Shown piece by piece: positions 9,925 through 21,823 of a stretch of 64,000 nt of DNA; position 1 is the first letter of the stretch; each line of letters begins with the position of its first letter. Where the stretch lies: contig NC_087392.1 in assembly GCF_963675165.1 (NCBI RefSeq), forward strand, positions 945,001 through 1,009,000, in the 5' to 3' direction. Made by a program: the position numbers and the translations under genes. This DNA comes from Halichondria panicea (taxonomy: Eukaryota > Porifera > Demospongiae > Suberitida > Halichondriidae). The notes beneath the pieces were generated by a model. That model worked only from the letters and a program-made list of their open reading frames with translations, made no database searches and had not been told where the DNA came from.

Positions 9925-12900
9925 CTAGTCCTCTGCTAAATACATTCTCTTGTACTCGTCAGCGTACTCTTCATACATGTTCTCTGATTGCTGAGATATC
10001 GGCAGAGGTCCCATTGTCGCAATTTTTACACTGGCCTCATACTGTCTGTTTGAGTCCTCTGATACCACAGGTATAGCCACACCAAATACACTGTCAGTGC
10101 CATAGTCGTAGGTTGGTTCCCATAGAGATATATCTCGGTTTACACAGTCAGAGGTCAAACCAGGATCCTCGTCCAAAGATGGAGTGCATGCCGTCTTATA
10201 GATGTCAGCATATCTGAAAAGAAACATTTTTTTTATCACTGTTTGCATGAAAAAAAACAAAATTACCTTTGATAGAGATACATATCCCGAGGTAACGGTT
10301 CCTGGAGCTCAAAGCCGTATACTTCTTTAGTTGTTGGGAGCTCCTTGATAGATTGCTGAGTGAGCATTCTGGCGATGGGGTGCCTCCTTTCGCGTACTGA
10401 GAGGGAGGAGACCTTTCCCTCTTCTTCATCAGATTCCTCGCTAGTCTCTGAGTCCTCCTCCTCCAGGTTAGGCGGGGGGTTGGGTGCAGCCACGGGGGCC
10501 GGACGCCATGCCTTACGAGTCCTAGTGTATGTGAGGGAAGGGTGAATTCTCGGTACGGTAGCTGTGTTATCAGTGAACTTACAGTTTCTTTGTGGACTTG
10601 GCTCTCACAACAAATGGACTGACATCAGCCATATCATGTCTGTGAAAGAGTTATTTATTATTAAAATCATAATTATACATGTATATAGCCATTCATATGC
10701 AGCAAGTTGAGTGAATTGCAAACGACAACTTACTCAGACGTCCTAGTCAAGTTTCTCCCAAACATAGAGTCAAAATCAGTCAGTTCTGATGGTTTGTACA
10801 CCTCGTCAAAGCTGTCCACTGGGTAGAGGCCCTTGCTCTCACAAGAGCTAGCAGCAGACTTGCTCTCTGGCTCCTTTTGGCTGTGATAAAGGGGGAGGGG
10901 TAGGGACTGGATGATCTCATCGTCCCACCACTTGGTGTGCCGAGGCATGTAGTGGGTCTTGGGGAGCTCACGAGCATTTGTGTGATGGAGATAGTAGTCA
11001 GTAGAGAGGTCCCAAATGTTCTGGTCACCATCGTTTGGCTGGAAGACCCCTAGGAAGACATTGATGGCCATCTGCTTGTCAGCATCTGGAGAATTATAAT
11101 TATACAAGAATCTCAATAATTACTTTTCTTCAACAGTGAATTGACAGTGATTGGTACATTATGTCAGTGAATTCAATTCAAGTACCTACCTGTGAATGCA
11201 TTCCGATAGTATCTGTGAATGGTCTGATAAAGATCTCTGCCGTGAGTGGCAACTGGGGCTATCTTGCGATAGGTTTGTATCCTGTGCACCAGCTGAGAGC
11301 CTCCATACTGAATGGCCAGAGTGTCGCCAAGGTCTTCATACACCTCCTCCAGAACTCTGGAATGGTCAGAGATTCACAGTGGTATTTGATTTAATTATTA
11401 AAAATCCTCTCACCTCATAATATCACAATCGAATGGTACTTTCGGCTCAGCCAGTAGCCCTAGAGAGTAGAGCTGGTAACCAAGGGCACACTTGCCAGCC
11501 ATGAACTGGACAGTGTTGGTCCTGTCCAGACAGTCGACACAGTTGACTCTCAGCACTCCAGTCTGATCCAGTCCCACGTAGCCATCCAGATAGCCATAAC
11601 CTCCTAGCTCCTGGTAACTACAGAATGAAGTTATTGGCTGATTGATTAACAGCTATAAGTATATACCGTATAGCGGGTAATTTTCATTGGTGTAAATGCT
11701 CGTATTCTAAATATTCGTACACTCAGTTCAGGATAGTGATGTTGTACATTGTAGAACCTATTGTGGTAACTTCGAATGATGCTCTACAATACGAAAATAC
11801 TATCATACAAAAATAACCCAGCTATATGGTAGCTAGAGGAGCTTAACTGTGACTGTACTGATAAGGTAAGATTTGCTTGATCAACATCGTTATAATTGTG
11901 CAAGATAGTCTGCTGAATCATAGAACAGTTATAGACCGATGTATGGCTTACTCAGGATGTGGGTGGAGCTGAATGCAGTGTAGCTCTGGGCCGCTGTGGA
12001 AGAACCCAGTGGCCTTGATGGACTCGTCAGCTATCTTCTCCAGAATCTCAATCAGGTTTAGCGTTTTGCTATAATTATAGGAGATAAAAAACAAACACAC
12101 AACAATTACTAGTGATGTAAAATGTATATCATTCACATCAAAACACTGCACATACAACATCGAAATAATTTTATCCACATGCACACATACATGCATGGAA
12201 AGGATTGCTATAATTATGTCTCCCCTACAACTTCTGTGCTATTAATATATATTATTATTGTACATGTGAGCTAATGCATTACACGTGGGCATAATTGTAG
12301 GCATACCTTTTGCTGATCCTGGCCATATCTTTGTGCTCATAGCGAATGTGGTGTTCGGGTGGTAAGAACTGGTTGAGGTAGGTGATGGAGGACAGTAGCT
12401 CCTCTGTGAGGAAAGACTCTCTCTTTCGCTTCTCCTTCTTCTTGACCAGATTGAGACAGATAACTGGTGATCCAAATCTCCTCAGACATGCTGCAAAGTG
12501 GAGCCCAGCGGGTGTACCAAATGGTGTGGCTCGATCAACTAAAGAAGAAGGGGGGAATTAAGATATTGTTTTAGCCACAACAGTACATGCACGAGCACTA
12601 TAATAATAAACTGTTAACAATAGGTACAATAATTATAAAGGAGAGTAAATATATACTCTATACATCCAATAGAAGCAACAAGAAACTTGTATTATAGCTA
12701 GCCAGTGAGGTGAGTGCAGGATCCATGGCCTACAGAGATTGCGTACTCACTTGTAATTTGTGGCTTTGGTCTCATGCCTGCCAGGTCTTGAGACCAAAAT
12801 GACGGCACTGAACCTCTCATCTGGACGTACGACGTGTACCTCCCATTGGCATGGAGACTGGACGTGGCATCATAAACGATCTGCTCCACCTCCACTTCGT

Positions 12901-14229
12901 TAGCCACATGCCCCTCGTCGTTAGCCCCTCGCTTGAGGAAACGAGTGCCGGCAAACTCTTTGGAGCGCCGTGCAATCATGGTGAGGTACATCGGGCGACC
13001 ATACACTGACACATCTGACAAAGGGCTCAGGAAATGACAGAATACTAACAAGTTACTCGATGACAGAACTGCTGATACGATACCACAACCCTTCATGGGA
13101 ATATTGAAAAATGATACTCTGAAAAGCTGAATAGCTGTATACAGCATTACAATAAGTGACAAAAAGACTCAACCCTTTCACACAGTATACACTACGACTA
13201 AGAATTTGGAGGATACTGAATTGGCCAACAAATCCATGAATGATGTGTAGGACCCACTTTGGGTGTGCTATGTCCTCAAAGCGACTGAGGAGGTGGTCAT
13301 TCCAGATAAACTTGCGACAGGGAGAGGGGAGTGGTCCGGGGTTGGTCCTCATCTGAGACTGGAGGGAGAGCGTGAGGTCGTATGAGTAACTGAAGTAGAA
13401 GTTGCTGGAGAGATCCAGGTTCTGGAACACCTTTAGATATCTGCATTGGGAGAAGGGTACCAATAAAACTGTACCAATATTAATGATGAACGAATTTCCA
13501 ACTATAATAAAATGTGGTTGCATTAAGGATTTTGGGTAAAAGATATTTGATCTAAAACACAACCAGGTGACAAATACATCTTTTAAGTTAACTCCCAACT
13601 CCAGTTATAAGCTTACTTTGCCTCATTTGGGTTTGACGGTCTGTTGGTCAAGTTGCTGATTGGCAAAATCATGGTGTCCTCAATCTTGTAGATCATATGA
13701 CCTCCAATCAGTGCCATCCTGAGAAAGTAGATACCATTAAACCACCATCTATCAAAAACAGACCCATTTCGGAAAAATGTCTATCCCACATTAACTCACG
13801 GTTTTCTCTTTGTGACGAGAACTAAGTAGTAACCTTCCAGGAAACACATGCAGCCAACAATTCCAAATGCTGATGCTACCTGCTTTAGTCCGTGAGTTTT
13901 GTGTTTATTAGCAGACGTTTTGTTGCCTCCATCAAGCATGATGAGCAGCTCCTTCACTTGTTTGCTGGAGTACTCCGTTTCATCCTCCTGTACCTCCAGG
14001 GTGGCTCGTCCAGACGGTGGAATGGCCCGTGAGAACTTTAATACACGACAGCATCGACCATCATGAGTAGATCCAACCACATACATCCACTGTGTATAGT
14101 ATATATACAGATGAATTGAAGAATAGTGATGATTATTATGCAACAACTCACCAGCCTGGTTTCATAGACTGCAACTTTTTGTATGGCTGAGGGAAGTGGT
14201 CTCAAAGAAAGTGGCTCATCTCCAGGCAT
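9925..14229 (-). CDS. FIG4: FIG4 polyphosphoinositide 5-phosphatase (SAC domain)
   Basis: Phosphatase that removes the 5-phosphate of PI(3,5)P2 and forms the endolysosomal PIKfyve-VAC14-FIG4 complex. About 13 exons run from the ATG at 14229 ([20 protein letters not shown]) to the stop at 9925. Conserved blocks in order are [99 protein letters not shown], and the active-site [12 protein letters not shown], whose CX5R motif is coded at about 11521-11541. [20 protein letters not shown] and [10 protein letters not shown] follow. The C-terminal tail is acidic, as in vertebrates. An internal MITE lies in the intron near 11.7 kb. Head-to-head with SCAF. Confidence 0.95.
11664..11831. mobile_element. 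MITE family A, copy 1 (TACCGTATAGCGGGTAATTT ends)
   Basis: 168 bp in a FIG4 intron. The left end, TACCGTATAGCGGGTAATTT, is shared with copies at 55640 and 57263. The right end read on the minus strand is TACCATATAGCTGGGTTATT, so the inverted repeat has diverged. This is the most degraded of the three copies. Confidence 0.75.
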
Positions 14230-14462
14230 TCTTATATCTTATCCTTGTTTTCAGCAGCTTAGAGAACTAGTGGCAGGGTACAGACTCTTATTCTGCTGAC
14301 TCAGCAAACAAACACGCCCCTCCCTGCAAATAAGGGGCGTGTCAATGCTGAGCATGCGCAAAACAAAGAGACAGCGTGGGTGCTCTTCTATTTGAGAATC
14401 ATGTACAAAGCCTCTACTGTATAAAGGCGTTAACCCTACGTTTTCTCGTGGACGTTCCAGCC
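14230..14462. promoter_or_regulatory. divergent promoter FIG4 / SCAF with NRF1-like site
   Basis: 233 bp between the start codons. It contains GAGCATGCGCAAA near 14350-14362, which includes the GCATGCGC core of the metazoan NRF1 palindrome, a site common in bidirectional housekeeping promoters. Function is inferred. Confidence 0.5.
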
Positions 14463-17400
14463 ATGGACGTAGTAAGGCAATTCTCGGACGAGGTAAGCTT
14501 TTTGAAGAATTCCAAGCTTCATTTCCTGATGGTTTTTAAAGCTTACTATTTGTAAATAAGACACTAAATGATTTGAATTCTCATGCTCACAGATGAACAC
14601 TGTTTTAGAGGGGAAGCTACCTGTGTCCCGGGCTAAGATGGCGTCCATCACTCGGATAGCTTTAAAGGCTGCGAAGGTAAGCTTCTTGTATTATCACCTC
14701 ACCCACCAAATTTTGATTACTTGTGAAATAACTATTTCCCAGTTCTACAAGCACATCGTCATGACAGTTGAGAAGTTTTTGTCCAAGGTACGGTTCGCAT
14801 CCCTACACATCCACCCTAACATTATCCACGCCCCCTCCAATGCAGTGTCCCTCTGAATACAAGGTGCCTGGGCTCTACGTGATTGACTCCATTGTGAGGC
14901 AGTCTAGACACCAGTTTAGCATCGAGAAAGACAATTATGGACCAAGATTCAGCAGGAGCTTTGAGAAAACATTTCTACACCTCTTTGCCTGTCCTTCTGA
15001 AGATAAGGTGGGTGGTAGTGAGAATGTACATACCTGTGTACAGTGAGCTCAGCCCCCGTGTATTTTGAACTGTTTCTAAATAGGTCTCTACCTATGTAAT
15101 TCTAGGCTCCTTTCTTGCTTTCTGGTAAAGCTAGTCAAGAAATAGGTGGGTAGGAGGGGAGCTGTCAGTATTTCGTGTGGGTGTTGTGTGGGTGTTGTAT
15201 GGTAGCTTGTACTGAGTGGGCAGTGATGAGTTGCACAGGGGTCTGATTCTGTCGTATGAAGGCAGGGACTGGCCACTAGCAGTGAGTGATCACTCGCTCA
15301 CTCCTAGTGGAGGTTTTGACAGACGCTTCTCTGAGCCTCTTAAAACAACCACATAATTATGTACATTGTATTTCCTAACACTAAATGTACTTCCTTCTTT
15401 TATTAACTCGTATAATTTCCACAGCCCAAGATAATTCGTGTGCTGAACCTGTGGCAGAAGAATGGTGTGTTCTCTCCTGAGGTCATTCAACCACTCCTAG
15501 CTCTGGCTCCCAGTCCTGGTAAACCCACTAGATAGACACCGAATGTATTAACTCTGCAAGAGTATGAGATGTTTGTGTGTTTGGTGATGATGAGAATGTC
15601 AGGGGTGCTGATGTCTGTTGCCATGAGAACAGTCACTATGTGCTGGGAAGGAGTGGCTTTGCTGCACCTTCTCATTGCTAGTAGCGGAGTTATAGCATTT
15701 ACTGAGCCAAACACTTCACAAATTTTCCAATTTATTTTGCCTCTTTATAACTAATAATAATAATTATTGACCTGTTATTTCTACAGAGGACTCTCCTAGA
15801 AGCCCCCAAGAGACTCCTCCCACTAAAAAGTCTGCCGCCCCGATAAAGTCTGCCGCCCCGATAGAAGATGGAGGCCTTGATCTCAATTCGGCTAATGCTA
15901 TTATCCAGCATCAGCAGACTCAGATTCAAGCACTTCTTCAACAGCAGCACCAACTACAGAACCAGGCCAGCACATTACTAGGACCAGCCTTGCAAGGCCT
16001 GCTAGCTCAGGCCAAAGATAACGTGGACATAACCTCGCTACTTAAGCAGACTCAGGACCTAACTGCAACACAGGATTTATTGGCAGCTCAAGACGCTCAA
16101 AAGTTGCCAGGATCGTCCCGAACCAATGGAGACCCTCCTCCTGCGCAGATAAGCAACAGCCGGCCAATAACCTCTAACAGGGAGCAGCATGAAGAATTCA
16201 ACACTGTAAGCTGTTTGTTTTAATTTTGGTATTAATTTTATTGAGTTCTTATTTTGTCACAGGCCCTCTTGGATGATTTTGACTACAGTGACGATGACGA
16301 TGATGAGCCAAACAAACGAAAGAGAACAACAGAGACAAACATGGAACACCAACAGTAAGTGGTAGAACATACATGTACAACTATTTACCTGGATGATCTC
16401 TCTGTAGGGAGCCCAAGAGAGACTCGACTGACCATCTCCTGGAGGAGCTACAAGAGCAGTTTATACGACAGGAGTCATCAAGAGTAGAGCAGCCTCCTCC
16501 TCCACACCAACTTCCACCCCCACTCCCACAGCATTACCCTCCACCATCAAGGCCTCATCCACCGCCTATCCCCCAACACCCATACCCACCGCCTGATATG
16601 CCACTCCCTCCTCGGATGGGCGGTCCTAATCTACCACCATTGCCACCGTTTGACTACAACCATCGAGGGCCTCCTCCGCCATCACACCCTCCACACTATC
16701 CCCCGCCCCCTCCACATCACCCACACCACTCACCACCCTCTCCGTACAACAGGAGAGGATACAGATCACCCCCTGGAGCATCCATGAGAGTTAGGAGGCC
16801 TCGTTCACCCAGCCCAATTAGGAGGTAATTCTAATATTATTTTCTTGCATTTGTTGCTGGTGTGTGGTGTGCGTGAGTACAATCTAGTGTACATGTACAC
16901 ATGTGCTGCTCTAATCTACTTCATCCTCCCACTCAGGCATTCTGGATCGTGGCGAGACAGAGATCGGGACAGGGATCGAAAATCACCATGGAGACGGTCA
17001 CGTTCACCTTCTTTCAGGGACAGGAACGACTCTCGATCAAAAACCTCACCCCACCGGTCACCACGACGACGCTCAGAAGACAATGATCGATCTCGAAAAG
17101 GAAGCATATCACATAAAGAGAAACATGTTACAGGTATGTTATGTGTGAGCAGTGTGTGCACGGTTTTCACGGAATGTAGGTATCAATATTTCATGATTGT
17201 TGTATAATTGTGTTTATACAGTATTGACCACAACCATTTGGATGGGTCACCTGGCTAAGAGTGTGACCAAGGAGCAGATTGCGGAGGCTTGCAGTGACCA
17301 TGGCCGGGTTCACAGTGTGGATGTACGTTTAGTCACTTAGTTACTATTATGTGTTAATTATCCATGTTCCTCTGTGGTGTATATATAGGTGGTCAATGCA

Positions 17401-18389
17401 AGAGGCTGTGCCTATATTGTCATGGACTCCAGACCTGATGCTATGAAGGTACTCAATGGATTGAGAGATGTTAAACTAAATGGCAGTGTTTGTAAGGTAA
17501 GCTATATACGATCTCACTGTTTGGGCATATGCATGTACCACTGTCTTGATTGCAGCTGGCATGGGCCCCTGGTAGAGGAGTGAAGGGTGGAGCATACAGG
17601 AACTTCTGGAACCTAGATGATGGCGTGTCAGTGATTCCATGGGAAGCCGTCTCATCACAGAGCGAGTTGGTCAAGTTTACTGACGGAGGGTGGATTGAAC
17701 CAAGCACATGCCCACCTGGGATGAGCCCACCAGAGCCCACCAAAGGTTCCTCCACGCATTCACAGCACTACATTGTATAATTTTTATACAAAATTATTCT
17801 TATTTTTCCTGTTTCCTAATAGAGGGTTTATGGTTTGTATAGGCTAGTGTGCAAGACATTACAACTATTCATAATTACTCTTTGTTCCTCACAGTTGATG
17901 TCTCTCAGCCTCCTCCTCTGTTTCCCCCAGCTGGTGGGCCTGCCCCTCCTTCCTTCCCCCCTCAGGGCATGCATCCATTGCCACACGGCCATCCAGGTAT
18001 ATAGGTGTACTATACTGTGTACTCTACTATGTGCTACCACCAATAAGCCTCACACACACAACGGAACTTCTCACTCAGCTATCTCAGCTATTATACAGTA
18101 ATAATGTTAGCTCAGTGTCGGTTGTAGCATGGCTTTTTATTCTACAAGACTGTATGGAAATTAAAATTTTTATCCAAAGATATATTGTGGTGATGTACAA
18201 ATCCCAGCTCTCACTCCCTCTATCTCTACAGGTGCTCCACCACCTTCCATGTACCAGCTCCCACCACCAGTGAGTGGAGGACCACCATTCCCTCTGGTGC
18301 CGCCTCAGAATAACTTACCCTCTCACATGCCTAGTGATAACAATACTGTGGACATGCAAATAGCTAGCTCGCCTCCTCATGAGCTTTAA
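14463..18389 (+). CDS. SR-related CTD-associated factor SCAF4/SCAF8
   Basis: Nuclear protein that binds the phosphorylated RNA polymerase II CTD and controls transcript termination and polyadenylation choice. About 11-12 exons. The N-terminal CID domain is clear: SRAKMASITRIALKAAK, FYKHIVMTVEKFLSK, CPSEYKVPGLYVIDSIVRQS, RHQFSIEKDNYGPRFSRSFE and PKIIRVLNLWQKNGVFSPEV. A Gln-rich stretch (IIQHQQTQIQALLQQQHQL), an acidic patch (DDFDYSDDDDDEPNKRKR), a long Pro/His-rich region, and an RS-type run (WRDRDRDRDRKSPWRRSRSP) follow. An RRM begins TTIWMGHLAKSVTKEQIAEA and is followed by the SCAF-specific KGGAYRNFWNLDDGVSVIPW. The reading ends DMQIASSPPHEL. Compared with vertebrate SCAFs, the RS and Pro blocks lie before the RRM. 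SCAF4 and SCAF8 are vertebrate duplicates, so this is probably the single ancestral gene. Confidence 0.93.
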
Positions 18390-18556
18390 TAATTATTAAA
18401 TAATTACAGTCCACCCATGTTCCTTTTTTTCGTTTCTATGGTGGACATTGTTTATATTGAGTGACTCTTTGTATCATTCTGACAACATGTATCTGAGATC
18501 ATGACAGTCATTAAGTATGGTAAATAAGGTGAAATATAAATAAGATGATGAGTTCA

Positions 18557-18916
18557 TCAAGTTTGCTGATCTAGAAAATCTAACAGTAGTTCGTTCATCT
18601 CCGAGTCAAAAACTAGTGGTTTAGACACGACATAGACACTATCGTTGGTAGCCTCTTCATGCGACACAACTTGTGGTACAGACTCCACGCTCTCAGGTGG
18701 TTGTTCAAGCAACTCTCTGACTGGTCGGGATATAGTCTCTGTGCTTATTCCAACAGGATAAGGGCATCTTGAGTTGTTGCAGACGTAGAGGGCCTCTTTT
18801 GTATTCAGTTGCCTCAAGAATAGTTCACCAGACCTTCCTAGATCCTTGCAGAGTGGACACAGTGATGCATTGACTTTCTCTGGCTCCATTAGCACAGTAC
18901 ACTCAAGCTCAATCAA
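18557..18916 (-). CDS. Small zinc-finger protein resembling the USPL1 N-terminal finger
   Basis: A single-exon frame of up to 119 residues. It has a four-cysteine motif, LCPLCKDLGRSGELFLRQL followed by NTKEALYVCNNSRCPYPVG. The spacing (CPxC, about 24 residues, then Cx5CxYP(V/L)G) resembles the N-terminal finger of human USPL1 (CPACREKG ... FLCEDLQCIYPLG). The C-terminal half is acidic and ends in a short hydrophobic/acidic motif, MNELLLDFLDQ. No peptidase domain is present. Initiation could be at residue 1 (MIELEC) or at Met10 (MEPEKVN). The USPL1 link comes from recognising the motif and is not proof of orthology. It ends tail-to-tail with SCAF and starts 119 bp from NUP88. Confidence 0.62.
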   Translation of the reverse strand: MIELECTVLMEPEKVNASLCPLCKDLGRSGELFLRQLNTKEALYVCNNSRCPYPVGISTETISRPVRELLEQPPESVESVPQVVSHEEATNDSVYVVSKPLVFDSEMNELLLDFLDQQT

Positions 18917-19035
18917 GACACAGAGGATTGGTGATGGTTTCTAATTGATCCACACCAAGTTGCGATATCTAAATAGTGCCCACCCACGAGTTAGTTAGCA
19001 GAGCTAGAGCTAGCTAGCTAGAGCTAGACCTAGAC
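18917..19035. promoter_or_regulatory. very short divergent promoter, zinc-finger gene / NUP88
   Basis: 119 bp between ATGs, holding a palindromic CTAGAGCTAGCTAGCTAGAG run (about 19003-19032) just before the NUP88 start. Confidence 0.45.
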
Positions 19036-21577
19036 ATGGCTGATGAAGAAGACGATACTAATAATTGGCAAGATTTGCTAAGAGATCACTCCCTCTTTCA
19101 TTATCTCCAATTTTCACCGGCTGAGGCAGAAAGAAAGAAGAATGTAATGTGTGAGATAAGAGGAGATCTGTTTGTCTGGAGCAGCAGAGACAGTGTTCTG
19201 CTAACAACCAACCTGAAGAGAATGGTCGCATATCCAACAAAATTTCCCATTTATCAAGTACGTTTTTCCATCACATTATTATCGCATCCAATGTTTAAAA
19301 TAAATAAATTGCAGATGCTGATGTGCACGCATGATCCAGAGAGTACAGTGGCTCGTCTCCTTCCCAACCCCTCGGGAAAATATATTGCACTTCAGTGTGA
19401 GCTTGGTGTGAGTATTGTGACCCTGCCCTGGCATCGTGGCCTGCAAGGAGAATTCGGAGGAGGAACTAATAAAGTCTTATGCACGTACGTTCGTTCCTAT
19501 CACACGTAAACAATTATTACTGAACTCATTCTTTTCTTTTCAGGACGGTTCCAATTGCTCGAGATTTCTTCATAATCCATCAAGACTCACCTCTGCTCCA
19601 GGTCAGCTGGCACCCAACCAAGCCGTTTCATTTGGTACTACTTACAAGAAAGGACAGCACACTGCATCTCTATAGTTTGGCCAATCCCGATGTGGAGGAG
19701 TGGTCTCTCTCTCTGCCCAACTCACCCTCTGCTGGCCTGAGCATGAAGGACCCGGTGGTAGCCTTTGGATTATGGAAAGATTTTACGTTTCTGGTACAAG
19801 AAGATAGTAACGTCACCCTCACACCCCTCACACCTTACACACCCCCACCACCTCCACTCCTCATGCAACCACAAATGGACGATGATTGTGACAATGAAGC
19901 GGTCGCCATGCTCGTTTTGCAGAGCAACCCTTGTGTGGTTGTTTTAGCGACCACAAGTGGACTGCTGACACACTGTGTGTACTTATTGGATGACAAAGTA
20001 AATTTGTAACAATAATTATTCATATATTTTTTTAATTTGCTCCTAGGATTTGTCCGATGAGCCTGGACATTCGAAAGAATGCCTATACGTAGTGGATTCC
20101 ATCTCCTTTGACACTGAAGATAGTGAAGTATTTCCCTCATCACTTATCCATGGTGAGAACCTACCATTAGTACCATTAGAAATGTCAACTTCCACACACA
20201 TGCACATGCATGCAGACCCTCTGTACCCTCATATCTACTATGTGGTTCACTCTGAGGGAATTCACCAGGTGACCTTACCATGGCTACTGGATATGGAGAA
20301 CTACAATTCTCCTGAGACTACTTGTGAGTGACTGACCATACTTGATAACATCTCCCTCGAATGAATACAATCTCTCTTCAGCTCTAACCACCTTGAAGGA
20401 GAAAGAGGCTCAAGTGACCCTGCTGATTCAGACTGAGCCAGGCATAAACTGGTGGGCCACTGTACAGAGTGTGTATTTGTGTTACTATAACCACCGCACG
20501 ATGCAGGCCTGAAGGAGCGGTGGTTGTGTCTGAACCAATGCTGGGACTCACACTCATTGCCCTCACTTCTGACTGGGACTGCATTGTCCAACCTCTAAGA
20601 AGGTACCCACCATATATACAGTACTACATGTAATTGTAGTACGTACATGAATAGTAATGCACATGAAGTCATACTATTCGCATGTATACTGCACGCTATT
20701 TTTCATCATCTTTTATTTCCTAGGTCTGAGTCTGCTCCACCTGTCACCGAGTGTCTGCACTCCCCACGCCGGCTGGTTTATGAGAGCCAACCAACAGGGG
20801 GTGGGTTTATGGAAGTCATCAGGAAGATCTTGGGACCAGGCACCTTTCAGCGAGTCTCCTCTGACAGACCTGCCAGCCAGGCTGAATGCTACAAATTTCT
20901 TTCTTCTGAAATCAAAAGACTGAAGCAGAATCACATACTCAGCCAAAAAAAAGCCAAGGAGAAAATAGTTCAAAAGTAAGCCAGGATTAAAGAGCTCTGT
21001 CACATTGTGTGCATTTTATATCATCTAGGATATCTACACTTAAAATTCAAAAACAGTTTTTAATTTCCGAACGGTCATCCCTTGAAGACGAAATGGAGGA
21101 AATAGCTGCTATGAACGAAACACTGAGCACGAGAGTTGCATATGTCAAAGAGAATTGTGTGTCGCTGGAGAAACGAGTGATGTCTTTGCTGTGCAGACAG
21201 GCGGTTGAGTCACCAGGGCTCTCCCAGGCAGAGGAGTGGATGAGGGACGAGCTGGAAGGATTCAACTCACACATGCACATTATGCAGCAGAAGATCTGTG
21301 AGGTAAATGCATACATATGACTATATGATTATAAACTATATTTTGTTGCAGGGAAGGAGAAAGTTTGAGGTTTGTTGTGGTGCTGGAAACACGCCCAAAG
21401 TTTCAGTAAGTGGAAATCAGTCAAAGACAATTCTCCATGCTCTCCATGAAAGGTACTGAAGTGAATATTTCTTGATATTAATTATTAAATTTTCTGTGCA
21501 GTGGAAAGTCTATAAAGAATATCATGGAGCAAGTTCAAGGACTCAAAGAAGTAGCTCTTGGACCTACAGGCAGTTAG
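19036..21577 (+). CDS. NUP88: Nucleoporin NUP88
   Basis: Cytoplasmic-face nuclear pore subunit that anchors the NUP214 and CRM1 export platform. About 10 exons. The N-terminal beta-propeller region runs NWQDLLRDHSLFHYLQFSPA, GDLFVWSSRDSVLLTTNLKR, TVARLLPNPSGKYIALQCEL, GVSIVTLPWHRGLQGEFGGG and LVLLTRKDSTLHLYSLANPD. Later blocks include ADPLYPHIYYVVHSEGIHQV, TLPWLLDMENY, and the C-terminal coiled coil from about 20720 (SQAECYKFLSSEIKRLKQNH, FNSHMHIMQQKICE, SIKNIMEQVQGLKEVALG). Order and spacing follow human NUP88. The stop is TAG at 21575-21577. The weakest part of the reading is the middle (20380-20600), where introns are small and the frame shifts between exons. Confidence 0.9.
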
Positions 21578-21823
21578 CTGTTAGTATGCACTGTTGAATT
21601 TTGCACTATACCCCCATCATGCTTCATATCGTGTAAATTATAGCCTCGAGGCTACATGTGATGATGACCTTTTGTAAATTATTGGTTAGCTCAGTAATCT
21701 AGAATGATCGACCTCCCCCATGGCCGGCCCACTGAACCTCCCCTGCATGGTCTCTTGTATATCCCGTGCCACAGCAATCCACCATTGACTGTTCCCTCTA
21801 GCTAGCTACAGCTCTTGGCTATC

